Positions 26,930 to 38,768 of a stretch of 64,000 nucleotides of DNA are shown here, piece by piece. Source of the stretch: Progne subis subis (lineage: Eukaryota > Chordata > Aves > Passeriformes > Hirundinidae). The DNA lies in assembly GCA_022316685.1 (NCBI GenBank), contig JAKJHU010000082.1, positions 1,674,001-1,738,000 on the forward strand. The letters run 5' to 3'. The notes beneath the pieces were generated by a model. It did no database searches and was not told the DNA's origin. It worked only from the letters and a program-made list of their open reading frames with translations. Position 1 is the stretch's first letter; the number at the start of each line of letters is the position of its first letter. Made by a program: the position numbers and the translations under genes.

Positions 26930-27660
26930 GCTGAGCTGCGCAGAAGCTGTTCCAGGGCTGCGGTGTGGAGGTGTGCCCTCCGTGCTCTCACGGAGTGCCG
27001 TGCCGTCCCTCCTCTCCGTGCCCCCGTCGGTGTGCCCTCCGTGCCCCGCTCGGTGTACCGTGCCGTGCCGTCCCTCCTCTCCGTGCCCCGCTCGGTGTGC
27101 CCTCCGTGCCCTCACGGTGTGCCGTGCCGTCCCTCCTCTCCATGCACCCCTCGGTGTGCCCTCACGGTGTGCCGTACCGTCCCTCCTCTCCATGCACCCC
27201 TCGGTGTGCCCTCACGGTGTGCCGTACCGTCTCTCCTCTCCGTGCCCTCACGGTGTGCCGTACCGTCTCTCCTCTCCGTGCCCTCACGGTGTGCCATGCC
27301 GTCCCTCCTCTCCGTGCCCTCACGGTGTGCCGTGCCGTCCCTCCTCTCCGTGCCCTCGGTGTGCCGTACCGTCTCTCCTCTCCGTGCCCTCACGGTGTGC
27401 CATGCCGTCCCTCCTCTCCGTGCCCTCGGTGTGCCGTACCGTCTCTCCTCTCCGTGCCCTCACGGTGTGCCGTGCCGTCCCTCCTCTCCGTGCCCTCGGT
27501 GTGCCCTCCGTGCCCTCACGGGGCCCTCCCCGGTGCTGAGGGCAGCGGCAGCACCAGCTCTCTGGAAGATGGCTGCTTTCCTCCCGCCGGGGCCCTTCGC
27601 TCTGCGGCCGGGGCCGGTGATGGCCGGGGCCGGCTTCCTCTGAGGGGAACATTGCAGAAA
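26930..27660. promoter_or_regulatory. CpG-rich island containing the minisatellite
   Basis: CpG density is high throughout. About 130 bp of non-repetitive GC-rich sequence follows the array (27524-27660), including ctgcggccggggccggtgat and tcctcccgccggggccctt. The island could be promoter-like or simply reflect the GC content of the tandem repeat. No splice donor of good quality or coding exon was recognised next to it. Confidence 0.4.
26960..27523. repeat. GC-rich minisatellite, 33/36-bp units
   Basis: Twelve copies of a core ctcctctcc occur at about 27005, 27070, 27129, 27179, 27229, 27265, 27301, 27337, 27370, 27406, 27439 and 27475. Early spacings are irregular (65, 59, 50, 50); later ones are 36, 36, 36, 33, 36, 33 and 36. 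The core unit reads tgccgtccctcctctccgtg plus ccctcacggtgtgcc. The last part shows a 69-bp higher-order pair (33+36). The array is CpG-rich and strongly strand-asymmetric, with pyrimidines on the + strand. It contains no stop codon in any + frame, which creates open frames of 226-307 codons that are artefacts of the repeat. Confidence 0.93.
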
Positions 27661-27689
27661 TGGCTGCATTGCATTTCAACCCCAGCACG

Positions 27690-27765
27690 CGTGGGTTTTT
27701 GTTTGTTTTTTGGGGTTTTTTTTAAGGGTTTTGTTTGTTTGTTTTGGTTTGGTTTTTTTTTTGTT

Positions 27766-27800
<35 letters not shown>

Positions 27801-27880
27801 TAGTGGTGGTTGGTTTGTTGGGGTTTTTTGTTCGTTTGTGGGGGTTTTTTTGTTTGTTTGTTTCTGGAGGGCTGGCACAA
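27690..27880. repeat. T/G-rich low-complexity tract with a T32 run
   Basis: The + strand is almost entirely T and G for about 190 bp: (GTTT)n-like stretches, then an uninterrupted run of 32 T at 27768-27799, then more G/T text. The minus strand is A/C-rich. It sits exactly between the minisatellite island and the LTR-like block. Confidence 0.9.
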
Positions 27881-27903
27881 ACCTGTGAAGAAACTGAATG
27901 AAA

Positions 27904-28430
27904 GTGTTAGGAAAATTAATCCATGAACACCAGAGGTTTATGTCCAAAAAGGAGACAGAGGAGTTCTTTTACTTTATTCGAATAAAGGGAGAGGCCATGG
28001 GGCATTTCCGCTGGGGTCTCTCAGTTTTTCAGAGGATGCAGCCTTCTTTTTATCCCAATTTCCCGGCCGCATTTCCCCCTCTCTTTCCCCATTGGATGAG
28101 GGACTTGAGAGGTACAGACTTCCCAAAATGCCTAAGATTCCCCTTTTAATGTATAACCCCCCTAATTTTTAATTCTTATGCAATTTATGGGTTTTCCCCT
28201 TTGTTGCTTTCATCTTTCAATATACAATTTCATTTATAAACAAATGTATGGTTTGTTTGTAAAGGCAAATTTCTTCTTTTCTGTTTATGAATCAATAGAA
28301 TCCTTCCCATTTTTTCTCTTATCTTTCAGTGCTGGTTTTATCTACCAGCAGACCCAGGGATTGTTTGTAAAGACAAATCTTGTCATTCCTCTCAAAAGGA
28401 TTTTGAGTTTGTCAGGGACTGGCCTTGAAA
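27904..28430. mobile_element. Probable solo LTR of an endogenous retrovirus
   Basis: A block with its own composition runs from tgttaggaaaattaatcc to about 28430. It includes gtccaaaaaggagacagagg, a perfect 16-bp palindrome ctttattcgaataaag (27972-27987) with AATAAA on both strands, tcccaatttcccggccgcat, and ccccattggatgagggactt. I recognise this arrangement as LTR-like sequence common in passerine genomes, but cannot name the family. An internal duplication of about 108 bp is visible (tttgtttgtaaaggcaaat near 28253 and ttgtttgtaaagacaaatc near 28361). No gag, pol or env coding sequence flanks it, and I could not find a clean target-site duplication, so the boundaries and orientation are uncertain. 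Confidence 0.45.
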
Positions 28431-31400
28431 ATAAGCTTAGAGACTGAACTGTACAGAGATGGGTGATGTCTTCAGAGCTCTCTGAATAACAGAACTGCCT
28501 TTGCAAAATAATTTACACAGAGGGGCTTGAGGAGATAGACTGGTCCAAACTCAGGTGTACAAGCATTTCTAACATGCTAACAGGTTGTTCAAAGGCACCC
28601 ATGTAGTTTTTCTGGGATGTGGGATGATCACATCTTTGGTTTAGTTTATTTCCACCAATATTTCTCGTGATTCAAAAATCAAGTATGATGAACTTCAACT
28701 GCAGTGTCATTTTCAAAGCTGGAAGTTTAAAAAATCCCAGACCAACAACTTGAAAAGAACCTCGGTTACATACTTCACTCTTTAAGTGAAAGTTTAGGAT
28801 ATAATACAGAAAATAAGTCGGTTTGAACTGAAGAGACTTCTGATTTCTTCTGCAAACAAAATAATTTGCTAAGATAAGCCAAAGGGAAAAGCATAATCAT
28901 TCAAAAGTAAAAACCCTCTTACCCAACTGCAATCCTCTTCAGTGTTTATCTTGAATTTCACGAGAATCTTGCTACATGAAGTAGCAATAAATCTGAGGTG
29001 CTTTTATCTTACACGACAACACTAAACCACTATCTTATACTCCAATGCAATGATCTTCCAGTCTACCTTTCAACAGCTTTCTGTTCAAAAGGATATGCTC
29101 AGGAAAATGCTTGTTTGGTGCCTTTAGCAATTCCATTTGTTGATTTATTTGAGTTTGACTTCTAGCCTATTTTTCTTTTGAAGTTATACCTTTGATTCTT
29201 TTTTTTTTTTTATTTTATTTTTAAGTGTGATCATATTCCTGTCACTTAGAACTTCAGACACTTTCCTGAGATTTCTACTCCTGATAACAAAGAGGAAGCT
29301 GTCAAAACTCCAGAAACATGACTCTGGAAAATTTGGGTTTAATGGAGTTCTTTAGTTTGTCTGATATCCTACTGCTTTTTGACAGGATACCTCTGGCTTT
29401 GTACATTAAGAAGCTTTGGCGGTAATAGCGATAAAGAACGGTTTTATCCCTTTTGTAGAGATGAACGGGGCTGAGTTTTCCTGGCATGCTCTAATTCTCC
29501 CAAGGGCATTACAGTAATCCTCAGTTTGTCACTTGTCTGTGCTGCAGCGGCCTCCTTGGGGGGACCCTGGCTGCATTGTGCAGCGTGGGTTTCCTGCAGA
29601 GGTGATGAATACACAGCAGCTCAGCTGGGGAGCAGCATAGGCAGGACACAGGACAGGTGGCCCAGAGTTTGATAAGAGTCTGATGCTGATGGGGGAGAGC
29701 AGCATTTCCAGGCCACCTTCAGAGCAGCTGGTGGAAATTACCTTGATATCGCACCAAAAAATATTGGTGGTAATTTTTTTTTTTACTTAGGTCTTGTTCA
29801 AGGAAGAATTTCTTTCTGATTCTGTTGGGTTGCAGGCGTGTTGGTCTATAAAAGCAGGGACAAGGGCCATGCTCAGTGCTGCTCTCCTTTAGATTAGAAC
29901 CGATATCAGCTACCTGTACCTTCTTGCTTGTTGGCAATCCTGTGGTCCCTGCTTGAACACAGGCTGCATCTCTGCTGCACAGCCCCCTCTGATCATCCCA
30001 CCTCGCAGAGCTGTGGGCTCCCAGGTTTGTGGGCTGAGCTGGCAGGGCAGGAGGTGCTTTGTGTGCTCCCATCCTTGTGCCTTTGCCGTGGAGCTGTTGC
30101 AGGCAGCAGCACCACGATGGGGGGATCTTCCTCCTGAAGGATCTCTGAGGCCTGTAAGGGTTTGATTAAAAGAAGGCATAACTAAGCACGTGAGTGGGTG
30201 ACTGCAGTTCACTTTATCACACCCTGAAAGTGAACCGTGCTCAGATCACAGGTGGATTCCTGGACCTGGTGGCCTGAGTGTTGGCTCCCTAAGGAGCTGC
30301 TGGAGCTTGGAAAGGCTCTGCCAGGGCAGCAGTGGGAGGAGATCTGTGTCCTTCCATCCACTGACCTCTGGGCTGGATCCTCTCTGATGCCAAGCAAGTT
30401 GTGCTCTGCTAGAGGCTGCCCAGCCCCTGGTAGTGGGGCAGGCAGGGGAGGGCTCCCACGGAAGGGGGTGCACAGGGATTATTAGATGGATGAAAGCCAG
30501 GCTGAGCAGAGACATGGGGCATTTCCACAGCCCCTGCACCTTCTCTCTGTAGTAGTATCCCAGCACATCCCAACTCTATGCGGGTTTATAACAATTATGG
30601 TGTTAAAAACAAATTCTTGGAGCACATATGCCAAATTTTAGTCTGAAACTCATTTTTACAGCCAAGTTATAAATCTTGAAAGGAAGGATTTGTAATAAAA
30701 ACGCTGGTACAATCCTGAAGCCTAACAGTGCTAGTGGCAGCTGCTGCTGTGGTGTAGTTTGAAAAAATAATGGTGTGTGGACTAGCTTGTGTTAATTACT
30801 CTTAAACCTGTTACTCTGTTATGCCTGGCAAACCCTGAGAAGCTCAGCTCTCTGTGACAGGAGTGGTGTTTAGTTTGGGGTTTACTTTTTTTATAAAATG
30901 CAAACAAAGAAAAGATTAGACACTTTAATGACTTCATGGTTTAAAATCTCTGTGCTAGAAACAACCTAATTAAATTCCTGACATCATCAGTTTTGTTAGT
31001 AAATAGTAACCATGGATGCAGAAGAATCTTGCATCTCATTACGTTCAGCATAGGGTTTCAATACAAGAGCCATTAGATGTGGTGTGGAAATGGAAAAACA
31101 AAGGGAAAGTATGGGACTTTTTTTTTTTTTTTCCTTTTTCTCTCATTGCTCCAGAACACAGTCCTGGAAGAATATCTGTAATTAATTAGCAGGGCTTTAA
31201 TGTAGGGCAGTAGGCCATAGGTTTCCTCTAGTGAATTTCATAAATGGCAGCACATTGCCCAAGATAGAGGAGACAGAATATATAAAAACTACTCAAACTT
31301 CCAGAAATCAGTAATTGAACAATGTAGTTAAAGCAAGGGCACATTTTACACTGACTTTTGATGGTATTTGTGGATGTCTCTATATTGGGAACAATGCAAT

Positions 31401-33264
31401 TCAGATGAATAAATCATTTATTGCACCTGTCTTAATGTGGTTTAATAATAAAAACAAATCTAGATTAACTTGGGTAAGTGGTTGCAACTCTGAATGTTTA
31501 AGCAGGGGTGAATTAGCATGCAGACAGCAAACGTGGGCAGAAGGGAAACAGACTTCCTCATAAAGGAACTGATTAGAATTACTCAATGCCACTCTTTCTT
31601 TAACAGGAGATGTACTAGTTAGCACTTCATTTCAATACAAACAACAAACAAATGATGTTCAGTTACCAGGGTTTGGCATAAGACTGATATCTTCAAAGGA
31701 AGTGAGGCTGATTCAATGAAGTTAGGACTGATTTGAGTTTGGACTGGTGAATAAATTGGTCCAGTGTGTCTGAAAGCTGCTGTGAGTGTATTTGTCCACT
31801 CTGCAGGCCTGGGGATTTATGCTCAGCCTTGCAAGCAGCAGAAATGGTTCCAAAGCCAGTAACAGGGTCCACAATGAGCATATATGCAGGTGTCAGGACA
31901 GATTTTAATTTTTATGTTAGTAAACGATCTCATCTTATCAAGGAAGGTGCATTGCAGATTGATTTGGCAATCACATGCAAAAATAATACAAAACCCACAG
32001 GACAACCCTGCTTGGATATCACAGACTTATTTGTCATCAGATTCAAAAGGGAGTTTTTCTTTAAAAACAGTGGCCCAGAGCTGCTCATCTCTTTCTTGCC
32101 ATTTTTCATAATGGATCTGTCAGGTGAGCTTCAGCCACAGTTGCAGAGGGATGTTCCCTTCTTCCCTAGGACGAGATGAACGCTGTGCAGCTTTGTTACA
32201 TGGCAGTGCCTCTTTTCTTTTGAGGAAAACAGGATGACCTGCAGTAGATTGTGTGAGCTGGTAATGAAATTCCCATGACTTTTAATGGGAAGGGGTCAGA
32301 GGCTGCTCTGTGATTCCTTGCACACAACCCAGTTTTCAAAAGCCTGTTCAGGTCTCTCCCATTGCGTGGGATTCCTTTACTGGTGGATGGAGTCAAAGAA
32401 ATCCAGCAAGGACGTTTTAGAAATTTAGCAGGGTATAACCTTTTTAATATGAGAAAGGGTTTACAGAAACTTTGTCATTGTTTAGGAGTGTTTTAACTGT
32501 CAGTGAATGGAAGAAAAAGAAACAGGAAAAAAAATAGTTTGTAGCTTTGACGGGGAGATATGTTTGGGGATAAAGGGACCTGCACTGGAAGCTGCTATCA
32601 ATCAGAGTGTACCTAAGACATAACACAGCTCAGGAGACCTCTTAAATGTGGAACTTTGTGCAATAAATCTCTTCCTGCAACGTGTTTATTCCTTTATTAC
32701 ATTTGTGGGAAGAGGAGATTCACTGCATATTCTGTATAGTGATACATAAAATCCATATTTATATTCCTGGTGTATATATTCCACATGTTTTATCAACAGT
32801 ATATTAATTTGTTATATGGATTTGTTCTTTGCAGCCAGGCCCTCTTTTAATGAGAAATTTCAGTGTCCTCAGTGAAACTATGAAAATAAATATCCAGTAA
32901 TTTTTTTTTTTTCTGATTTATTTGTATATCATGTCGTTTATGTCATCTTGGTGCCCACAAAAGGACTTACTAAATCTAATGGGGAAATTACATAGCTATA
33001 TTGCTACCTTGGAGCATTGTTAAGCTGATTTCATTCGAAATTAATGGTTAACACTTGAGAAACTGTCTTTTTATAAGCAGTTCTGTTCCTTTTCTACCAT
33101 GTTTTTACTGTATCAAAAGGCCTTTCATCAATCAATTGGAATAACTCTTCTAAATGGAGGCTTCTTTTCTTATCTGTCATTTTCATTTCATTAGCTACAG
33201 GTTTTGTCATTTGGAGGAGAGAGGGTTTGGCTTTAGAAAGGAAAAATTTACGTTGTTTTAACCA

Positions 33265-33265
<1 letters not shown>

Positions 33266-33306
<41 letters not shown>
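33266..33306 (+). repeat. A41 homopolymer
   Basis: An uninterrupted run of 41 A. Avian CR1 elements do not carry poly(A) tails, so this is either simple slippage growth or the tail of a retroposed transcript. No AATAAA or recognisable gene sequence precedes it. Confidence 0.95.
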
Positions 33307-33308
<2 letters not shown>

Positions 33309-36300
33309 AACAAATAGAAACTAGTGACATTCTCTAAAAATGGGAGATGCTCAAGAATTCATGCATAGCCTCCAGCCAGAGATACTGATGCTTATTTTTT
33401 TTTTAACTGGGGAAAAATCTGCTTTCTTGATCAAGTGCTAAATAGTAGTAAAATACCATGTTAAAAATGTGAAGTTGGTAGCACCAAGAGCTTTGGCTCT
33501 AGTCCAGTTCTGCTTTTGTTGGTACAGACCCTGGTATTCAGCTGGCAGTGCAGGGGATTGATGGCTGAGGCTAGATCTGTTACTGCACAGAGAAATTACC
33601 CTCCCCAAAATTGTCAGATCGAAATGATTCCTTAGTCAAGAAGTGTTGAAGGATAAATGCATCCTCCAGGTACTGCCAAAACTGACTGAGGACTGTGTTC
33701 CTCAGAAGATACAAGATTTTGCAGCTTAATATTTTTCTTCCTCCATATGAAATACTTTTAGCTGGCTTTGTTTTTAATAGTAAATTTTACGCTTCTATTT
33801 GAAGTTTTACCTCCTCTGGAGATTTGCCCCAACTTGCTGAAAACTTACAATTTATGAAATTCACATTTTATGTGAAGTTCCTACCCTTTTTCAGGTGGAA
33901 TTCTAAATTAGTGACAGTGCTTTCTTCTGCAGGGTGCCTCCTAACACAGAGAGGCTCCCTCTGAAGAGGGGAGCACCCTGAAAACCAGAGGAAGCCCTTG
34001 TGTGCCCATTTCTGTCAGCTAATTGCAATTCCACCGATGCCTGGCCATTGCTGAGATCCCCAAGGCCCCTGTGCTCTGCCAAAGCAGTTTGGTTGGGTTT
34101 TTTTCCTTGCAGTCAGAGAGGATGAGAGATAGTTCTGCTGGCTCTGGCAGCTTCAGTGAGCTCCACTGTCCTTGCAGCAGGGCAGTGGGAATGCAGATTT
34201 ATCCTGGTGTAACAAGGGGCACAGGAGGGAGTGGTTTTTATGATTTCCCGGTTACAGTGAACAGCTGTGGAAGTCCTCATTGCAAATTTCCGTAGATGTT
34301 CATCTTCCCTTTGTTATGAAACAAGGACTGGGGAAAAGGTGTCTTTCCAGAAAGGAAATAAAACAAGGAAAAATTATTCAGTGCAGACAGCTTGACATAA
34401 AGAATGCTTTTGTACTATTCCTATGAAGGAATGTAGCACCTAAAATGTGCTTTGTGCCTATTTTCGCATGGCCTCATATCATTACCTCACGAACTGAGGT
34501 ATCAATAGAGTTGAATTTTCCTAGTAAAAGAAATTCTTCAATCAGAAGAATTTGGAGTGGACATGATTGTAACTCACTGAATTTTTAGTCTGGGGGTTAA
34601 AAAATACTTAGATTTTTCAAGAGTTTCTAGGAAGGGGCTTGAAAGCCTGAACTGATCAGATATCTGGAGGACTATAAATGCCTAGAAGGAGCATGTCTGC
34701 CGTGAACATCAGTTAGCAGAGTGGATTATCTCCCATTCCTGTTTCCAGCAAGATGTTTCCCTTGAGAACATTTTCAGGATATTTTTGGCTCTTCTCCTTT
34801 CTTCAAAAGCACTGGTGCTAAGGAGAAAAAAAGAAAAAAAAAAAAAAGGCAAGTGCCCTACTGATGAGGTACAGAAAGGAGGATCCCTTCTGGCCACAAG
34901 CTTGACATGATATTGAAAATAGTGGGAAAAACAGAATGAAAAGGAATTTGTCAAGTTCTTGTTGCCAGTTGTGGGAAGCGTTTTCTGTTGCATTAGGAAC
35001 AGAGTCTCTTTAAGTCAAATAGCAACCTCTGATGTGTTATTGCTACCAGATGCTCCTAGATGCTGCCAAGTTGGGCAGGTTTCCTTCTTCTATCACCTCT
35101 GTGTAAGCATCTGCTCTCAACTCCTCTGAATGAATTTACTGAATGAAAAAAGAAGTCCACAGGAAAATTCCTGGTGGTGGAGTGTGGTGTAACTTGAAAT
35201 AACTCTGACCCTGATAACAACAGGTCAACAAAAATATCAAAAAACCCCCTTGGGTTCCTGTCTCCTGTAGTTCAGAGCTCATTCCTGTGAAGTCGATTGG
35301 ATATGTTGGAGGTGGGGCTGTCTCAACTCCTGTGCTGAGCTATGACAGATCGTAGCAGGCTTGCCAAAAAGATGTTATGTTGTCACAGCTCACCTGTGGA
35401 TCCCTGTGTGCACAGTGGTAGTGATTCAGATCAGCTAATTAGACAATTAATTACTGCCTTTCGAAGGCAGCCCACACCCATTGCAGAATCACCTCACGCT
35501 TTTGAGGAATTGCATCACTTTTTGCATTTGTTCTGTTTGGAAGAGAGACTGGGAACTGGCCCAGAGAGAAATCCCAACTGGCTTAGGGCTGTAAGTGTCA
35601 AGGGTAGATTACCCAAAACGTTGGCTCTAAGACAAAGACAAGAGCAGTTGTCTTTCCTCAGGAGGAGATGAAATGTAACAGCCTGCATGAGTCACGCATT
35701 TTTAGCACATCAGCTTTCACTCTATTGCCAGAAAATGTACTAAATACATAAGATTGTGTTTGTCTTAAGTAAAGGCATATTTCAAAGCTCTGGCAGTGGG
35801 AGTGCTAACACACCAGACTGTCGATGCCACTGCTCCCCAAGCACCTGACAATTCCTGCTTGGCTCTTCCTTGTGCATTTTCTTCTCTCTTAGATGTAAGA
35901 AAACTCCTCTGAACATCAGCAGAAATGCTCAATTCTACCTTGAATGGGGTCAAAAAGAGCCAGGTGTCAATTTTACAGCAGCTTGGACTCGTGTCTGTGT
36001 CACCACCTTTAACAAGGTCTCCCTTCTGTGCCTCTCGTGGGCTGAATGCTGCTGTGTGGGAGGTTTCTGGATACTTGCAACTCACTGGAGCATTTCCCCC
36101 TGCTTTGGTGACAAACCATTTTCTGTGTGACTTCTGTATCACTTGTTCACGAGGGAGCCAATACCTCCTTCTGTCATCACCATTTCCAGGTAGAATTTTC
36201 TGAGTGCTGATGCTGAGTTGCTGAGCATGGCATGGATAATGGAGAAAGAAGAGAACTGGTTGTATCAGACAGCTTGGAAAATTCATCTAGTCATACAAAA

Positions 36301-37444
36301 CAAAAAAGAAAGACACGTTTTGGCTAGCAAAACTTGGATCAAACTTTTGCTTTCAACTAGAACCTTTGTTGGAGTCATTAACTTGGTGTCTTTTAAATCC
36401 AGGCTGCCCTCCCACATTAGATGATACAAAGGAAATTACAAAAGATCAATTTCACACTGTAAGCATGACCTTTTTTCAAACACAAACCATGCAGACTCAT
36501 AGCTGGATGATCATGTTGTTTCAAAGGACATTGCAAAAACAAATGATCCTGCTGAATCATTGTAAATAATTCTAATATTAAAGATTCTGTACACAGAAAA
36601 TAGAGTTCTGCATTAAAAACCCAGACACCCGAAGGAATATTAGGAAAGATTGTCTATTAGTCAATTAAGGCAACTCTCTTTTTAATTCTCTCTTTGTGCC
36701 CTTGGATAATACCCCATAGTGCAAGATTATTGCCTTGTTTTATTAATTATTGCCTTGCAAGAGGCAGGTTCAGATGGGCAGTGGTGCAGATGAGCTGCTT
36801 GTGAACTCTTCAGCCTGTTGTACTTTGGTTAGCACATCGCCCTAGAACAGTGAAGCTGTATCCATGCATCACACACTCACCTAAAAAAACCCACATGAGG
36901 AAGAGGTTTAATACATGAGAAATAGGTTTAAGCTCAGAATATTCTTTGTCTGTGCTGGCACAAACAGTGCATAAAGGCTGATTAATAGTGGTTCTACAGA
37001 GCCTTATGCCTCTTGCCTCGAGTGCAGATATCAGAGTGTAAAATCTGTGAGAGAGGGCCATGGAATGGATTTGTAATGGTCTCTGAAGGGTCCTGGGCTC
37101 CATAAGCCAGTTAATGGATTGCACACGGCCATATGCAGCACTTCCATTTCTTAGGGCTATAATGGAATAATAGTTTTCATTTAATAACCAACCCAAGTAT
37201 AATTCAATACAAAGACATTGTATTCCATTTCAGCAAATGAGGCATGCCACAGCTTAAGTGGTATATCAGAGCTAAAAAACCCCCCTGCTCATACTGTGTT
37301 TTCCTTCACAAAGAACCTTGCCACATATCAGCATCTTTAAGTGCAAATTCTGGTTGTGAGTATATACCTAGTCCTAGTATCCAGTTTATTGATGACTTTT
37401 AAGGCTTTATTTTGGATAGATCTATTCCTGCAAGTCATAGCTCA

Positions 37445-37487
37445 AAGGGCTAAATTCTTGCATGCTGACTTCAGTCATTGAGAAGAG
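37445..37487. repeat. Second, more diverged copy of the same old repeat motif
   Basis: The text aaagggctaaattcttgcat followed by gctgacttcagtcattgaga resembles the other end of the same dispersed motif (gggccaaattctg, then gacttcaatggga). Divergence is high. A third, weaker hint (gggccaaatcctc) is at 56170-56182. Confidence 0.3.
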
Positions 37488-38754
37488 CTGTGGTTAATAC
37501 ATTGTTTGATGGAAGGTATAGAAACCCTATTAGGAGAACATTGACACCCTCAGCTTCAGGCTGAGGTCCTCCCAGTGAGCTGGAACTGCTGGCTTGGAGG
37601 GCAAAAATTCTGCAGAAAATGAGTGTTATCCTTAAGAGTCACAGCGCAGCACCTAGCCCTCGTCTCTGAATGCTCAGGGATAAACATGAACAGGAGCACC
37701 AGGCCACAGCAGACCTGTGCCAAAGCTCACTGGGATCTCAGGAGCTTTGCACTGGCTTTGAGGAGTCTTGGGTGACCCACACACAGTTTGCCACTAGGCA
37801 GAAAATCCTGATTCATTCAACTCTCCAACTGTGTGAGGAACGTGGGGATAACAGGTGTCATGCCTTGGGGTCACTCATTTGTCCCAGATTTACTGTGCAG
37901 GGCAGAAACCCACTTATAACGAGCCCTGGATTTGGTTTTGAAGAAAGAAAATGAGTAGCGTGGAATAGGTAGTGCTATCAGCATTGAGTAATCTGTACTT
38001 CAAAGTCAAACAAAGCTTGCCTGTTACTTTGTGAAATATGGGGGGGATTTATCCTCAGCTCTGTCACTAAAAATTGCCTGTAAGGAGTCTCAGCAGTCAG
38101 TAAGAATGGATGGCTCAGAACCCAGCTATGGCTCTAGGGACCATCACAAATCTCAGGATGTCTCCCAAGTGCTTGATTTGTACAGATGATGCTCTGATTT
38201 AGCAGAAAGTTGCATATAAACTCGTGTCGCCAGCAGCCTCTATTGGCGTCATAGATGCAGAGGCTCGAGAGAGTACATTATTCCAGCAAATGTCAGCATT
38301 AATTTATACTTGCTCAGGGCTCATCTGCCTCTTTCTGCAGTCTCTTGGAGAAGAGAGATTACAGCCATGTGCATGAAAAATCCGGGGTCCAGCAGATGAG
38401 GCCAGGACCTGCTCAGCATCCTGGGGAGTGGAGCATGCTGAGGGAGGGGTGGCAGCAGCCTGACCCCCAGACAGAGGAGTTGTGTCAGTGTTTGTTCCAC
38501 CCTCTGTTAGTGAAAGCACCACGAAACTCATGGCATTAAGAAGCTGCAGTGATGTGTCCCCAGATGAGTTGCAATAGAAATTGCTGATCTGCTGGCAAGA
38601 ACCATGACTGCATGGAAAAATCTGTAACTGAAATTGGTGGGCATTAAGGGTTGTTCCCATGGCAGGACTGAAGCTAAAGGGGCTGTTTTACTTATGTGAA
38701 GAATTGCAGCAATTGCTGTGCTACTCAAGAGCAAAACCAACTAGGAAAAGTTTG

Positions 38755-38768
38755 CACACACACACACA
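38755..38768 (+). repeat. (CA)7 microsatellite
   Basis: Seven uninterrupted CA dinucleotides; too short to be strongly polymorphic. Confidence 0.9.

Noticed and set aside
26841..27888. Three overlapping + strand open frames of 226-307 codons and minus-strand companions
   Set aside because: They are produced by the stop-free minisatellite; the peptides are 11/12-residue repeats with no domain and the frames run into the T-rich tract.
35765..36286. A 173-codon minus-strand open frame
   Set aside because: No domain or homologue recognised, and overlapping open frames in other registers look equally plausible, as in random sequence.
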